Shown: positions 32,998-42,064 of the stretch, piece by piece
How the letters are laid out: the number at the start of each line of letters is the position of its first letter
Position numbering within the stretch: position 1 is the stretch's first letter
Assembly: GCA_943787535.1 (NCBI GenBank)
Contig: CALSMU010000004.1
Span: forward strand, 62,001 to 126,000
Length of the DNA: 64,000 nucleotides
Direction of reading: 5' to 3'
DNA from: an uncultured Flavobacteriales bacterium
Lineage (GTDB): Bacteria; Bacteroidota; Bacteroidia; Flavobacteriales_D; Parvicellaceae
The notes under the pieces: model-generated
The model's database searches: none
What the model was told of the DNA's origin: nothing
What the model saw: the letters and a program-made list of their open reading frames with translations, nothing else
Made by a program: the position numbers and the translations under genes

Positions 32998-34306
32998 ATT
33001 AATAGCATTTATACTTGCAATTACGCTTGCTCAAGCCTCTTTTGGACAAATGCTTAATAATTCTCCTTATACACGCTATGGTTTAGGTGAAATAATGGGT
33101 ACATCTACAGCTCCGTTTTCTGGGTTTGGTGGATTATCGACTCCAATTGCGAATTTCAGATTTGTTAATGTATCTAACCCTGCTACCTATTCATCTTTAG
33201 CTCGTTATAATCCAGTTTTTGACGTAGCAGTATATGGTAAATCATCGACTTTAAATACGGAAAATGAAAGTGTTAGAAATTCAACTTTCGTGTTGCGTAA
33301 TTTTACGTTAGCCCTTCCTATTGCTAAAAAGTGGGGTGCAGCCTTTGGATTAATGCCTTATTCCACAACTGGATATAATATTACGGATTATCAAGTTTTA
33401 GATGGAGATTCAATTGCCAACAATTATAGCGGAGATGGAAGCATTAACCGAGTGTTTATTGGCGCGGGTTGTAACATGATAAACAAAGGTGATACCTTAA
33501 AGCTGTCGGTTGGAGTAAATGCATCCTATTTATTTGGAACATTAGAAAGAGAAAGAAATGCTGTATTTTCTAATAGTACTTTTTATAATACAAAAGTACA
33601 ACAGAAGAATGTCCTTCGGGGGGTGTCATTTGATGGTGGAATACACTTTTATCAAAAAATGTCAGCAGACTTATCATGGCAATTTGGCGCGACCTATTCA
33701 TTTGGTTCAGATCTAAAAACATCTCAAGATTTTTATGCTTATACCTACAAATACCAATTAGGTGTTGTTGAAGATGAAAAAGACACGATTGATTATTATG
33801 ATAATGTAGAAGGACTTACTACTCTTCCAACCGGGTTTTCTACTGGTGTTGCAGTGAATTATAAAAACTGGATGTTTGGAGGGCAGTATGAATATAAAAA
33901 CTGGCAGCAGTTTAAAGAGGTGGTTAATACCATTGATTTGACCGAACAACCATTAAAACAAAGCAATAAGTTTACGTTGGGATTTGAGTATAAACCATCC
34001 GCAGCTTATGGAGATAAAAATAAAAGTATTTTTAAGAAAGCAGTTTATAGACTGGGATTCCATTATAGTAATGCACCAATCGAAATTGATAGTACTCAGT
34101 TAACCAATTTCGGCATGAATCTTGGTATTTCTGTTCCCTTAATAAGTTCTCGTTCTCTATCAATGATGAATATGGGGATTGGACTTGGAAAAATGGGCAC
34201 AACGGATAATGGTCTTATTCAAGAAAACTATTTTAAAATATTCTTTGGCTTCTCAATGGGGCCATCCAATTATGATAAGTGGTTTAGAAAAAGAAAATAC
34301 GATTAA
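32984..34306 (+). CDS. Conserved outer-membrane beta-barrel protein
   Basis: A 440-residue protein with a signal peptide (YRNKLIAFILAITLAQASFG). It then has NNSPYTRYGLGEIMG and many amphipathic strands (WGAAFGLMPYSTTGYN, GVSFDGGIHFY, WMFGGQYEYKNW) consistent with a large outer-membrane barrel, loosely FadL-like. The position between coaX and a TPR protein plus lptC is conserved in Flavobacteriia, hinting at envelope biogenesis. No specific function known. Confidence 0.75.
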   Translation: MYRNKLIAFILAITLAQASFGQMLNNSPYTRYGLGEIMGTSTAPFSGFGGLSTPIANFRFVNVSNPATYSSLARYNPVFDVAVYGKSSTLNTENESVRNSTFVLRNFTLALPIAKKWGAAFGLMPYSTTGYNITDYQVLDGDSIANNYSGDGSINRVFIGAGCNMINKGDTLKLSVGVNASYLFGTLERERNAVFSNSTFYNTKVQQKNVLRGVSFDGGIHFYQKMSADLSWQFGATYSFGSDLKTSQDFYAYTYKYQLGVVEDEKDTIDYYDNVEGLTTLPTGFSTGVAVNYKNWMFGGQYEYKNWQQFKEVVNTIDLTEQPLKQSNKFTLGFEYKPSAAYGDKNKSIFKKAVYRLGFHYSNAPIEIDSTQLTNFGMNLGISVPLISSRSLSMMNMGIGLGKMGTTDNGLIQENYFKIFFGFSMGPSNYDKWFRKRKYD

Positions 34307-34321
34307 TAGAAACCTAATACA

Positions 34322-35608
34322 ATGAAAAAAATATTTACACTAATAGCAGTAATACTTGTTGGCTTAACCAACGGACAAGAATGTGCAACACAAGCAGAAG
34401 ATAATTTTGGAGCAGATGTAGAAACAAGCAGAAAATATATTTCTCTTTATTCTAGTTATTTGGGTCAAAAAGATTACCAGGAAGCGGCAAACTTTTGGTG
34501 GCAAGCTCAATCTGCAGCTCCTAATTATAAGCCTAACCTTTACAAAAATGGTGTTGCTATATACCAACGACTTACAAAAGCTGCAAAAAAGGAAGGTGAT
34601 AAGGTGAAAATGGCTGCTTGCGCAGATACTTTGTTTCAAGTTTATGACCTTTGGATTACCACTTATGGTGATTGCTTCGAGATAAAAATGAAATATGCGA
34701 ACGATCGAGTTACGTATTTCCCAAATGATTTCGAAGTTTCTTACGAAAAATATAAAGCTGCTTTTGCTGAGTATCCAGAAGAAAAAATAAAATCTTCTTG
34801 GGTACAAAAATACTTTACAACTGCTTATATGAAAGTAGTAAAAGCTAAAACAGCTGAGTGCGTTATATTGTTAGAACTTTACGATTACCTTTCTGGTATT
34901 TGTGATAGAAAAGTAAAAGCAGGTGATTCAAAATTTGCTACAGCTCAAAAAACACTTGATAAATATGTAGCTCCTTGTGCTAGTTGTGACAAATTAGAAG
35001 AATTATTTAAACCTAAATTTGAAGCTACTCCAGATGATGTAAGATTAATGGAGAAAATTGTAGGTATGATGGGAGGAAGAAAATGTACCGACAGTGAATT
35101 TTATATTTTGGTTGTAGAGAAAATATATGGTCTTACACCAAGTTATAAATCTGCAAGAGGACTGGCTCTTTATTACTATAATAAAAAGGAATATAATAAG
35201 GCAGCTAAATTTTTTGAAGAAGCTTTAACTCTTACTGAGGATGAAACTGAAAAGTCAAAGTTATATTCTCCTTTAGTTAATATTTATGCCAGTACAGGTA
35301 ATTGCTCAAAACGTATTCAGTATGCATCAATGATTGGCAGTAATGAGAAAAATGCAGCAATTGCTAATTGCATTGCTGGCAAAGCACCTTCTTGTGGAAA
35401 TACCAAAGTTTTGAGAAGTTTCGGTTATTGTTTAGCACTTGACTATGCTGAAAAATCAGGAGGTAAAGTTTCTTCTGCTCAAATTAAAGCATGGAAAAAA
35501 AGTTTGCCGACATCTCAGGAATTATTTTTTGACGGGTTTGAGGTTGGGCAATCCGTGCCGGTGCCATGTTGGAAAGGAGAGCAAACAAAAGTTCGTGTAC
35601 AGAACTAG
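34322..35608 (+). CDS. Periplasmic TPR protein
   Basis: A 428-residue protein with a short signal peptide (KKIFTLIAVILVGLTNGQ). TPR-like helical repeats follow; the clearest is ALYYYNKKEYNKAAKFFEEALTL near residue 285. Ten or more cysteines occur in pairs (APCASCDKL, GNCSKR), suggesting disulfides in the periplasm. Next to the OMP and lptC genes; probably a protein-interaction scaffold for the envelope (inference). Confidence 0.75.
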   Translation: MKKIFTLIAVILVGLTNGQECATQAEDNFGADVETSRKYISLYSSYLGQKDYQEAANFWWQAQSAAPNYKPNLYKNGVAIYQRLTKAAKKEGDKVKMAACADTLFQVYDLWITTYGDCFEIKMKYANDRVTYFPNDFEVSYEKYKAAFAEYPEEKIKSSWVQKYFTTAYMKVVKAKTAECVILLELYDYLSGICDRKVKAGDSKFATAQKTLDKYVAPCASCDKLEELFKPKFEATPDDVRLMEKIVGMMGGRKCTDSEFYILVVEKIYGLTPSYKSARGLALYYYNKKEYNKAAKFFEEALTLTEDETEKSKLYSPLVNIYASTGNCSKRIQYASMIGSNEKNAAIANCIAGKAPSCGNTKVLRSFGYCLALDYAEKSGGKVSSAQIKAWKKSLPTSQELFFDGFEVGQSVPVPCWKGEQTKVRVQN

Positions 35609-36179
35609 AAACAGATATAAAATAGTAAGCAAAAGTATCATTCCGGCCCTCTTTGCCGGAATGCTTTTTTCATGTAGTAATAATTTAGAAGAGATTAAAG
35701 AGGTGACATCGAAGTCTGATGGACCTGATGAAATAACGGAAGAGGTTATTATGCTGTTTACGGACATGGGGAAATCTAAATTAAAATTGGAAAGCCCGCT
35801 TGTTTATCGTTTTTTGGATTTGGAAAAAATGAAAATCGAATGTCCAAAAGGGATGAAGGTTACTTTTTATGATACGCTAGAAAACATCGAATCTGTTCTA
35901 ACCGCAAATTATGGTTTGCTTTTGTCTGAAGAGCAATATTTGAAAGTTCAGGATAGTGTTGTTTTTCAAAACAATAAAAAAGATCGTTTGGATACGGAAT
36001 TGTTAAATATCTTTTTCGAAAAAGACAGTATTTACACAGATAAGTTTGTAAAAGTTTCGACAGAAACTGGAGTGATTTCAGGAACAGGTTTAGTTTCAAA
36101 TAGTAATTTTACCAAGTATGAACTGTTAAACATAAGAGACAGTCATTATAATGTAAATGAAAAGAAGGAAGATGAATAA
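35595..36179 (+). CDS. lptC: LPS export component LptC
   Basis: About 194 residues from GTG 35595, which overlaps the TPR gene by 14 bases. The frame is open further upstream, but that part lies inside the TPR gene. A hydrophobic N-terminus SIIPALFAGMLFSCS with lipobox-like FSC precedes the LptC domain (EVIMLFTDMGKSKLKLESPLV, PKGMKVTFYD, and SNSNFTKYELLNI near the end), the beta-jellyroll that relays LPS from LptBFG to LptA. Sequence divergence is normal for this family in Bacteroidota. Assignment rests on these patterns and on gene order. Confidence 0.75.
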   Translation: MYRTRNRYKIVSKSIIPALFAGMLFSCSNNLEEIKEVTSKSDGPDEITEEVIMLFTDMGKSKLKLESPLVYRFLDLEKMKIECPKGMKVTFYDTLENIESVLTANYGLLLSEEQYLKVQDSVVFQNNKKDRLDTELLNIFFEKDSIYTDKFVKVSTETGVISGTGLVSNSNFTKYELLNIRDSHYNVNEKKEDE

Positions 36180-36387
36180 AATGAATAATATTCTGGAAAA
36201 GTTTTGGTTAGTGGTTGCTTCAATTTCAACTGTATTTACAATTGTCATTGGAATTATCGATAGTTTCAAAGGAATTGCCATTTTTTTAATGGTCTGCGGT
36301 TTGGCCTGGGGTCTCTATTTCATAAGAAGAGGTTTAAGAAAGAGGTTAGAAAAAATAGATAAATCATCGTCAAAACAGAAGAAATAA
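36172..36387 (+). CDS. Small two-span membrane protein
   Basis: About 71 residues from ATG 36172 (ATG 36181 is equally possible; the frame opens at 36157). Two hydrophobic segments (FWLVVASISTVFTIVIGII and IAIFLMVCGLAWGLYFI) are followed by a very basic tail (RRGLRKRLEKIDKSSSKQKK). It overlaps lptC by 8 bases and precedes the CorC-type gene, so it is co-transcribed. Family not recognised. Confidence 0.7.
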   Translation: MNKMNNILEKFWLVVASISTVFTIVIGIIDSFKGIAIFLMVCGLAWGLYFIRRGLRKRLEKIDKSSSKQKK

Positions 36388-36424
36388 TTATTATTTTGGT
36401 GTTCAATATTGCAAATAACGAATC

Positions 36425-37705
36425 ATGGATGCCGTAATTATTTTAATTTCTATAATTATTACTCTTGCATTTTCTGCATTCTTTTCTGGAATGGAGATTG
36501 CATTTATTTCAGCAAATCGTTTAAAAATAGCTTTAGATAACAAGCAAGGGGGAGTTAAAGCAAAGATATTAGCTTATTTTGCAAAAAATCCTGCTTCCTT
36601 TATCGGTACAATGCTGTTGGGTAATAATACGGCTATTGTCGTTTATAGTATGTTTATGGCTATGGCTATAGACGATCCATTAACAGAGTTGATTGGGATG
36701 ACTTGGCTCGTGTTGTTGATTCAAACAATAATTACAACTATCCTGGTTTTAATTTTTGCCGAATTTTTACCAAAAGCTATCTTTCGAATTAATCCGAATA
36801 GAGCGCTATCCATGCTTGCGTTTCCCCTGGTAATTATATACGGTATCCTTTGGTTGCCTACATTTTTGATTATTGGTTTGGCTGAATTGATATTAAAAAT
36901 ATTTATTCGAGATAAAGGAGATAATTCACAAATAGTATTTGAAAAGGTAGATTTAGATAATTATCTTGAAGAGTACACGACGGACACTGAAAATAGTAAT
37001 GGGTTGGACCATGAAGTCAAGATATTTCACAACGCATTAAATTTTGCGGATGTAATTGCCCGTGACTGCATGGTGCCAAGAAATGAAATTATTGCTTTTG
37101 AAATAGAGGAAGACTTAGTGGGTTTAAGGGAGAAATTTATTGAAACAGGTTTGTCAAAAATTTTGATTTACCGCGAAACTGTAGATAATATTATCGGGTA
37201 TATTCATTCTTACGAGCTTTTTAAAAGTCCAGAAACTATTAAATCTATGCTGCTTCCTGTAAGTATTATACCTGAAACAATAAATGCAAACAAAATTTTG
37301 GAAGAATTAATAAATAAGAATAGGAGTATTGCTCTCGTTGTCGATGAATATGGGGGTACAGCTGGAATGGTTACAATGGAGGATGTGATTGAAGAAATAT
37401 TTGGAGAGATACAGGATGAACATGATTTAAGTGATGTTTCCAACAAGAGAATTAATTCAAAGGAATTCGAATTAAATGGCCGCGCAGAAATTGACTTTTT
37501 GAATGAGGAGTTTCGTCTAAACTTGCCCTTAAGTGAGGAGTATGAAACATTGGGGGGATTTATTATAAGTGAAATTCAAAATATTCCGCAACAAGGAGAA
37601 GTGATCCGAATAGGAAACTTTGTAATAACAATTAAAGAAGTGTCGAACACTAAAATCGAAATGGTTCGAGTTTTGTTAATAGAAGAGAGCAGTAAATCTA
37701 GTTGA
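36425..37705 (+). CDS. CNNM/CorC-type (hemolysin-like) membrane protein
   Basis: A 426-residue protein. It has an N-terminal CNNM transmembrane domain of about four spans (SAFFSGMEIAFISANRLKI), two CBS domains (~200-330: RDCMVPRNEIIAFE, and SIALVVDEYGGTAGMVTMEDV), and a C-terminal CorC_HlyC domain (LNGRAEIDFLNEEF to the end). Members transport Mg2+/Co2+ or regulate that transport; the hemolysin name is historical. It overlaps the convergent permease gene by 8 bases. Confidence 0.92.
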   Translation: MDAVIILISIIITLAFSAFFSGMEIAFISANRLKIALDNKQGGVKAKILAYFAKNPASFIGTMLLGNNTAIVVYSMFMAMAIDDPLTELIGMTWLVLLIQTIITTILVLIFAEFLPKAIFRINPNRALSMLAFPLVIIYGILWLPTFLIIGLAELILKIFIRDKGDNSQIVFEKVDLDNYLEEYTTDTENSNGLDHEVKIFHNALNFADVIARDCMVPRNEIIAFEIEEDLVGLREKFIETGLSKILIYRETVDNIIGYIHSYELFKSPETIKSMLLPVSIIPETINANKILEELINKNRSIALVVDEYGGTAGMVTMEDVIEEIFGEIQDEHDLSDVSNKRINSKEFELNGRAEIDFLNEEFRLNLPLSEEYETLGGFIISEIQNIPQQGEVIRIGNFVITIKEVSNTKIEMVRVLLIEESSKSS

Positions 37706-38921
37706 ATTGTTTTTTAAAGTGTCTCTTTATCAGATATTTAACCGGAACATAAGATGATCCAATTCCAATAACAGCTACAGTTACAAAAACCATGAAAACA
37801 TCTACAAAATGTATTGATACGGGCCAATATGTGATTACAGAGTTTTCTAAAGTAACGAAGTGAAATGCCGATTGCAACCAGGCGATTAATAGACCAACAG
37901 AGATGCCAATTATTCCTCCTAATAGGTTAATAAATACACCTTCTAAGAAAAACACTTTTAGAATAAATTGTCTTGTTGCTCCCATGCTAATTAATGTTTC
38001 AATATCTTTTTTCTTGTCTAAAATCAGCATTGTTAGAGAAGCTATAATATTAAAAGTAGAAAGCAAAAGGATGAAGCCTAGGATTAAAAAGACCATCCAT
38101 TTTTCAGTTTCATTCGTTTTAAATATAAGTTCATTTTGTTCATACCTTGTTTTTACTTGAAACCTATCGCCAACAAGCTTTTGTATTTCTTTTTTTACTT
38201 GTTTATTCGTAAATCCACTTTTCACACTAATCTCATATGCAGTAATATCATTTTCGTATTCTAATAGGTTTTTTGCAAATTGTATTGGCACTAAAAAATA
38301 GGTGTTGTCAAATTCTGGGTTGATGGCAAATACACCTCCAACACTAATCATTTTGGGTTTAAAAGCCTCTGTATTGGTTTTTGAAATTTTTTCATCTCGC
38401 AGTAGTCCATATACAGTGAGGTAATCATGATAACGAGGGTCGCTGGTAACCTGCACTTTGTTTTGGAGACCAATCCCAATTATAGCTTTGTTAAATCCAT
38501 CATCTTGCAACTTGGCTTCTCCTTCTGTTAGCACACTGTCCAAGAGACAGATAGACAAATAGCTGTCTTCGACTCCTTTCATTGTGGCGGTTATCCATCT
38601 ATCCTCATGCTTTATCATGGTGATTTCTTCAATTACCTCGGTTATAGCATTTACACCTTCCAGTTTTAAAATTTCTTCTTTTGAAATTTCATGAAAATCA
38701 AAAGTTTTTCCTTCCGTTTTAGTAATTCTAATATCTGCATCAAATGAACTATATAGTTTTTCAACAAGTTCTTCAATACCATTGAACCCGCTTAAAACTA
38801 TTACCATAGCACACGTACTAATGAAAATTCCAAAAACAGATATTCCAGATATTATATTGATAATGTTTTTCGATTTTTTCGAAAACAAATACCGCTTCGC
38901 TATGTAAAAAGGGACTTTCAA
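37698..38921 (-). CDS. LolC/FtsX-type ABC transporter permease
   Basis: A 407-residue inner-membrane protein. One N-terminal span (IINIISGISVFGIFISTCAMV) is followed by a large periplasmic MacB-like domain (~50-260). Three C-terminal FtsX-type spans follow, preceded by the coupling helix LDKKKDIETLISMGATRQFI. This is the architecture of LolC/LolE lipoprotein-release permeases. No ATPase gene lies nearby. Read after dprA with a gap of 48 bases. Confidence 0.88.
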   Translation of the reverse strand: MKVPFYIAKRYLFSKKSKNIINIISGISVFGIFISTCAMVIVLSGFNGIEELVEKLYSSFDADIRITKTEGKTFDFHEISKEEILKLEGVNAITEVIEEITMIKHEDRWITATMKGVEDSYLSICLLDSVLTEGEAKLQDDGFNKAIIGIGLQNKVQVTSDPRYHDYLTVYGLLRDEKISKTNTEAFKPKMISVGGVFAINPEFDNTYFLVPIQFAKNLLEYENDITAYEISVKSGFTNKQVKKEIQKLVGDRFQVKTRYEQNELIFKTNETEKWMVFLILGFILLLSTFNIIASLTMLILDKKKDIETLISMGATRQFILKVFFLEGVFINLLGGIIGISVGLLIAWLQSAFHFVTLENSVITYWPVSIHFVDVFMVFVTVAVIGIGSSYVPVKYLIKRHFKKQFN

Positions 38922-38969
38922 CTAGTAGTGGATTACTGTAGCAAAAATATGATATTAATCGAAGCACTT

Positions 38970-40073
38970 TTATACAACTTTATACTTTTTACCGGGAAGC
39001 TGTTTTACAACTCCTTTAAACTCTAGAAGAAGCAATTGAGTTGATACAATACTCATGGGAAGATTTGCTTTAATAGCTATTTCATCAATGCTTATATTTG
39101 TTTCGTTAAGAAGCGTCTTCATTATACTTTTTTCCTCTGGATTAAGGTCGATAAAAATTTGTCTTTGTACAGGTTTTGGTTTTTTCATTTTTAAATCCCA
39201 ACCAAGAAGATAGGTAATGTCTTTAGTAGATTGCAAGAGATGAGCTTTATTGATTTTTATTAGATGATTACAGCCTTCTGATTGTTTATTTCCAATCCTT
39301 CCAGGTATAGCAAAAACATCACGATTGTAATTATTAGCAATATTAGCAGTTATCATCGAACCACCACGAATTGCAGATTCTATTACAATCGTAGCGTCAC
39401 TCAATCCGGCAACAATTCTATTTCTTTTTGGGAAATTTCTCCTCTCTGGAGTAGTTCCTAATCTATTTTCTGTAAGAAGTCCTCCTTCCTCCATCATTTT
39501 ATTTGCAATAGCTGCATGTTCCTTCGGGTATATTCTGTCAAGTCCATGCGCTAATACTCCGATAGTTGGAAGGCTATTGTTTATGGATGCGCTGTGTGCT
39601 TGAACATCTATCCCGTAAGCAAGCCCGCTTATTATTACCGCATTGTGAACAGAAAGTTCTTTTACAATGGAGCTGCAAATTTCTTTTCCGTAGGCAGTTG
39701 CTGCTCTTGTTCCAACAATTGATATTACTTTGGGATTGTTTAATAGTTCATTCCCTTTGTAGTAAATTATAATAGGTGCATCAGAGCACTGTTTTAAACG
39801 TTTAGGGTAGTTATCATTAGAAATACTCAGAACTTGAATGTTATTTCTTTCACAATAAGTAAGTTCTTTCTCGGCATCCATAAACAGACCGTTATCACTT
39901 TTTGCTGAAATCAGCTGTGGGCCAACAGTTTTTAAACTATGTAGTACATTATTCGGCTGGTTAAAGATTTCTTTAGCTGACCCAAAATGCTCTAACAATT
40001 GTCTTGCAATAGTAACTCCTATACCTTCTATTTCTAGCAAGACCATTTGATATTGTATTTCTTCGTAATCCAT
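38970..40073 (-). CDS. dprA: DNA-processing protein DprA
   Basis: A 367-residue protein that loads RecA on incoming single-stranded DNA during natural transformation. The N-terminal HhH-like domain has EGIGVTIARQLLEHFGS. The Rossmann-like DprA core shows ISIVGTRAATAYG, ISGLAYGIDVQAH, GVLAHGLDRIYPKEH and ESAIRGGSMITA. A C-terminal winged-helix (NISIDEIAIKANLPMSIVS) completes it. Full length, suggesting competence ability. Confidence 0.95.
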   Translation of the reverse strand: MDYEEIQYQMVLLEIEGIGVTIARQLLEHFGSAKEIFNQPNNVLHSLKTVGPQLISAKSDNGLFMDAEKELTYCERNNIQVLSISNDNYPKRLKQCSDAPIIIYYKGNELLNNPKVISIVGTRAATAYGKEICSSIVKELSVHNAVIISGLAYGIDVQAHSASINNSLPTIGVLAHGLDRIYPKEHAAIANKMMEEGGLLTENRLGTTPERRNFPKRNRIVAGLSDATIVIESAIRGGSMITANIANNYNRDVFAIPGRIGNKQSEGCNHLIKINKAHLLQSTKDITYLLGWDLKMKKPKPVQRQIFIDLNPEEKSIMKTLLNETNISIDEIAIKANLPMSIVSTQLLLLEFKGVVKQLPGKKYKVV

Positions 40074-40145
40074 AAGATTTTACAAATGAATAATAGCAGA
40101 ACGTAATTTATTCACGTTGTAAAAAACTTAAAACAGCTACTAGGG

Positions 40146-40176
40146 TTTGGATAGTATTAAAAAATAGCTATATTTG
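40146..40176 (+). promoter_or_regulatory. Promoter for rimP-nusA-infB
   Basis: TTTG (40146-40149), 19-base spacer, TATATTTG (40169-40176), a perfect consensus Bacteroidota promoter. Predicted start near 40181, giving a ~50-base leader. Confidence 0.75.
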
Positions 40177-40200
40177 CACCGCAATAACGCAAAAAAGATT

Positions 40201-40228
40201 AAGAGGGGACGATAGTCCCCTCTTTTTA
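40201..40228 (+). promoter_or_regulatory. Terminator-like hairpin in the rimP leader
   Basis: AAGAGGGGAC (40201-40210) pairs perfectly with GTCCCCTCTT (40215-40224), loop GATA, followed by TTTA and the rimP ATG 5 bases later. Sitting between promoter and first gene, it resembles an attenuator that could be relieved or bound by a product of the operon (NusA or RimP). No antiterminator pairing is obvious. Confidence 0.6.
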
Positions 40229-40232
40229 TACC

Positions 40233-40706
40233 ATGATTGAACGAAAAAGAATAATAGAGTTAGCCCAAGAAAGAATTGATGAGCTGGACAAGGGTTTGTA
40301 CATAGTTGATGCAAATGTTTCACCTTCAAATACAATTAATGTAGAAATTGATTGTTTGGAAGGAGGAGTTGCAATCATTGATTGCATGTCTATTAGTCGA
40401 AATATTGAGCATAACCAAGAAGAAGACGTGGAGTTTGAGTTGTTGGTGTCGTCGCCTGGTTTAGACAAGCCATTTAAAGTTCAACAACAATACATTAAGA
40501 ATATTGGGAAGGATGTAACCGTTATTTTTAAGGAGCATGGTTCTATAACGGGTACTTTGAGGGAAGTTGATGACAACAAAATTTTAGTTGAAACATCTTC
40601 GAAAGAAAGATTAGAAGGAAAAAAGAAAAAGGTATTAGTAGTTAAGCAGAACGAAATACCTTTTAGTCAAATAAAAGAAACAAGAGTAGTAATTTCATTC
40701 AAATAA
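40233..40706 (+). CDS. rimP: Ribosome maturation factor RimP
   Basis: A 157-residue protein needed for 30S subunit maturation. The N-terminal alpha/beta domain (DKGLYIVDANVSPSNTINVE, VEFELLVSSPGLDKPFK) and the C-terminal Sm-like barrel (GKDVTVIFKEHGSITGTLRE) are as in the family. First gene of the classic rimP-nusA-infB operon, 7 bases before nusA. Confidence 0.93.
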   Translation: MIERKRIIELAQERIDELDKGLYIVDANVSPSNTINVEIDCLEGGVAIIDCMSISRNIEHNQEEDVEFELLVSSPGLDKPFKVQQQYIKNIGKDVTVIFKEHGSITGTLREVDDNKILVETSSKERLEGKKKKVLVVKQNEIPFSQIKETRVVISFK

Positions 40707-40713
40707 AAACCAA

Positions 40714-41955
40714 ATGGATGCATTAAATTTAATAGAGTCTTTTTCAGAGTTTAAAGACATGAAGAATATCGATCGTGTAACAATGATGCGTATTGTAGAA
40801 GATGTTTTTAGAGCAACGCTCAAAAAGAAATACGGAACGGATGACCATGTCGATGTTATTATAAATCCTGACAAGGGAGATTTAGAAATATGGCTAAACC
40901 GTGAAATCGTTTTAGACGGGGAGGTAGAAGACCCAAATACACAAATCTCTCATGCAAGTGCTATTAAGATTGAACCAGATTTTGAAGTTGGCGAGGAAGT
41001 TTCGGAAGAGATTAAAATGGTAGACTTTGGAAGAAGAAATATTTTAGCACTGCGCCAAAACCTTGTGGCGCGAATAATGGAAATGGAAAAAGATAATGTT
41101 TACAAAATCTACAAAGATAGAATAGGAGACATTATTACTGGTGAGGTTTATCAAATATGGAAAAGAGAAATACTTGTATTGGATGATGATGGCAATGAAT
41201 TAATTTTACCAAAATTAGAGCAAATACCATCGGATTATTTCAAAAAAGGGGATTCAATTAGAGCGGTAGTTTCTAGAGTGGAGCTAAAGAACAATTCACC
41301 TATAATTATATTATCTAGAACCGATACAGCTTTCTTAGAAAGGTTGTTTGAATTAGAAGTTCCTGAAGTGTTTGATGGACTAATTACCATTAAAAGAATA
41401 GTTCGTGAACCGGGAGAAAGAGCAAAAGTAGCTGTTGAATCTTATGATGATAGAATTGACCCGGTTGGAGCCTGTGTCGGAATGAAAGGATCTCGTATTC
41501 ATGGAATTGTTCGTGAGTTGAAAAATGAAAATATTGACGTCATCAATTGGACAGAAAATATGCAACTTCTTATTCAAAGAGCTTTAAGCCCAGCGAAAGT
41601 AGTGTCAATGGAACTGATTGAAGAGGATGAAAGAAAACAAGCGAACGTCTATCTAAGACCTGACCAAGTTTCCTTAGCAATCGGAAAAGGCGGACATAAT
41701 ATTAAGTTAGCATCGAAGTTAGCAGGGTATGAAATTGATGTTTACCGTGAAGGAGCTGAAGACATTGATGATGTTGATTTAGATGAGTTTACGGATGAAA
41801 TTGATGATTGGATTTTGAATGAACTAAAGAGCATAGGTTGTGATTCGGCGAAGTCAGTTTTAGATATTTCAAAAGAAGACTTGGTGAAAAGAACGGATTT
41901 AGAGGAAGAAACAGTAGATGAAATTATGAAAATTCTAAGTTCAGAATTTGAATAG
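40714..41955 (+). CDS. nusA: Transcription termination/antitermination factor NusA
   Basis: A 413-residue protein: N-terminal RNA-polymerase-binding domain, S1 domain (~130-200, DIITGEVYQIWKREILVL), KH1 (GACVGMKGSRIHGIVREL), KH2 (LAIGKGGHNIKLASKLAGYE), and a short helical end. It lacks the acidic repeat domains of E. coli NusA, which is normal for Bacteroidota. NusA controls pausing and termination and could act on the leader hairpin of its own operon. Confidence 0.95.
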   Translation: MDALNLIESFSEFKDMKNIDRVTMMRIVEDVFRATLKKKYGTDDHVDVIINPDKGDLEIWLNREIVLDGEVEDPNTQISHASAIKIEPDFEVGEEVSEEIKMVDFGRRNILALRQNLVARIMEMEKDNVYKIYKDRIGDIITGEVYQIWKREILVLDDDGNELILPKLEQIPSDYFKKGDSIRAVVSRVELKNNSPIIILSRTDTAFLERLFELEVPEVFDGLITIKRIVREPGERAKVAVESYDDRIDPVGACVGMKGSRIHGIVRELKNENIDVINWTENMQLLIQRALSPAKVVSMELIEEDERKQANVYLRPDQVSLAIGKGGHNIKLASKLAGYEIDVYREGAEDIDDVDLDEFTDEIDDWILNELKSIGCDSAKSVLDISKEDLVKRTDLEEETVDEIMKILSSEFE

Positions 41956-42064
41956 AGATATGGACTTCATGAGTAATCAAAAACGAGGTATAAATATCTA
42001 ACTAAAGGGTTTGAATACAAGTAAAATATAATGATTAAACTTGTAAAAGTAATTATTACTTAAA

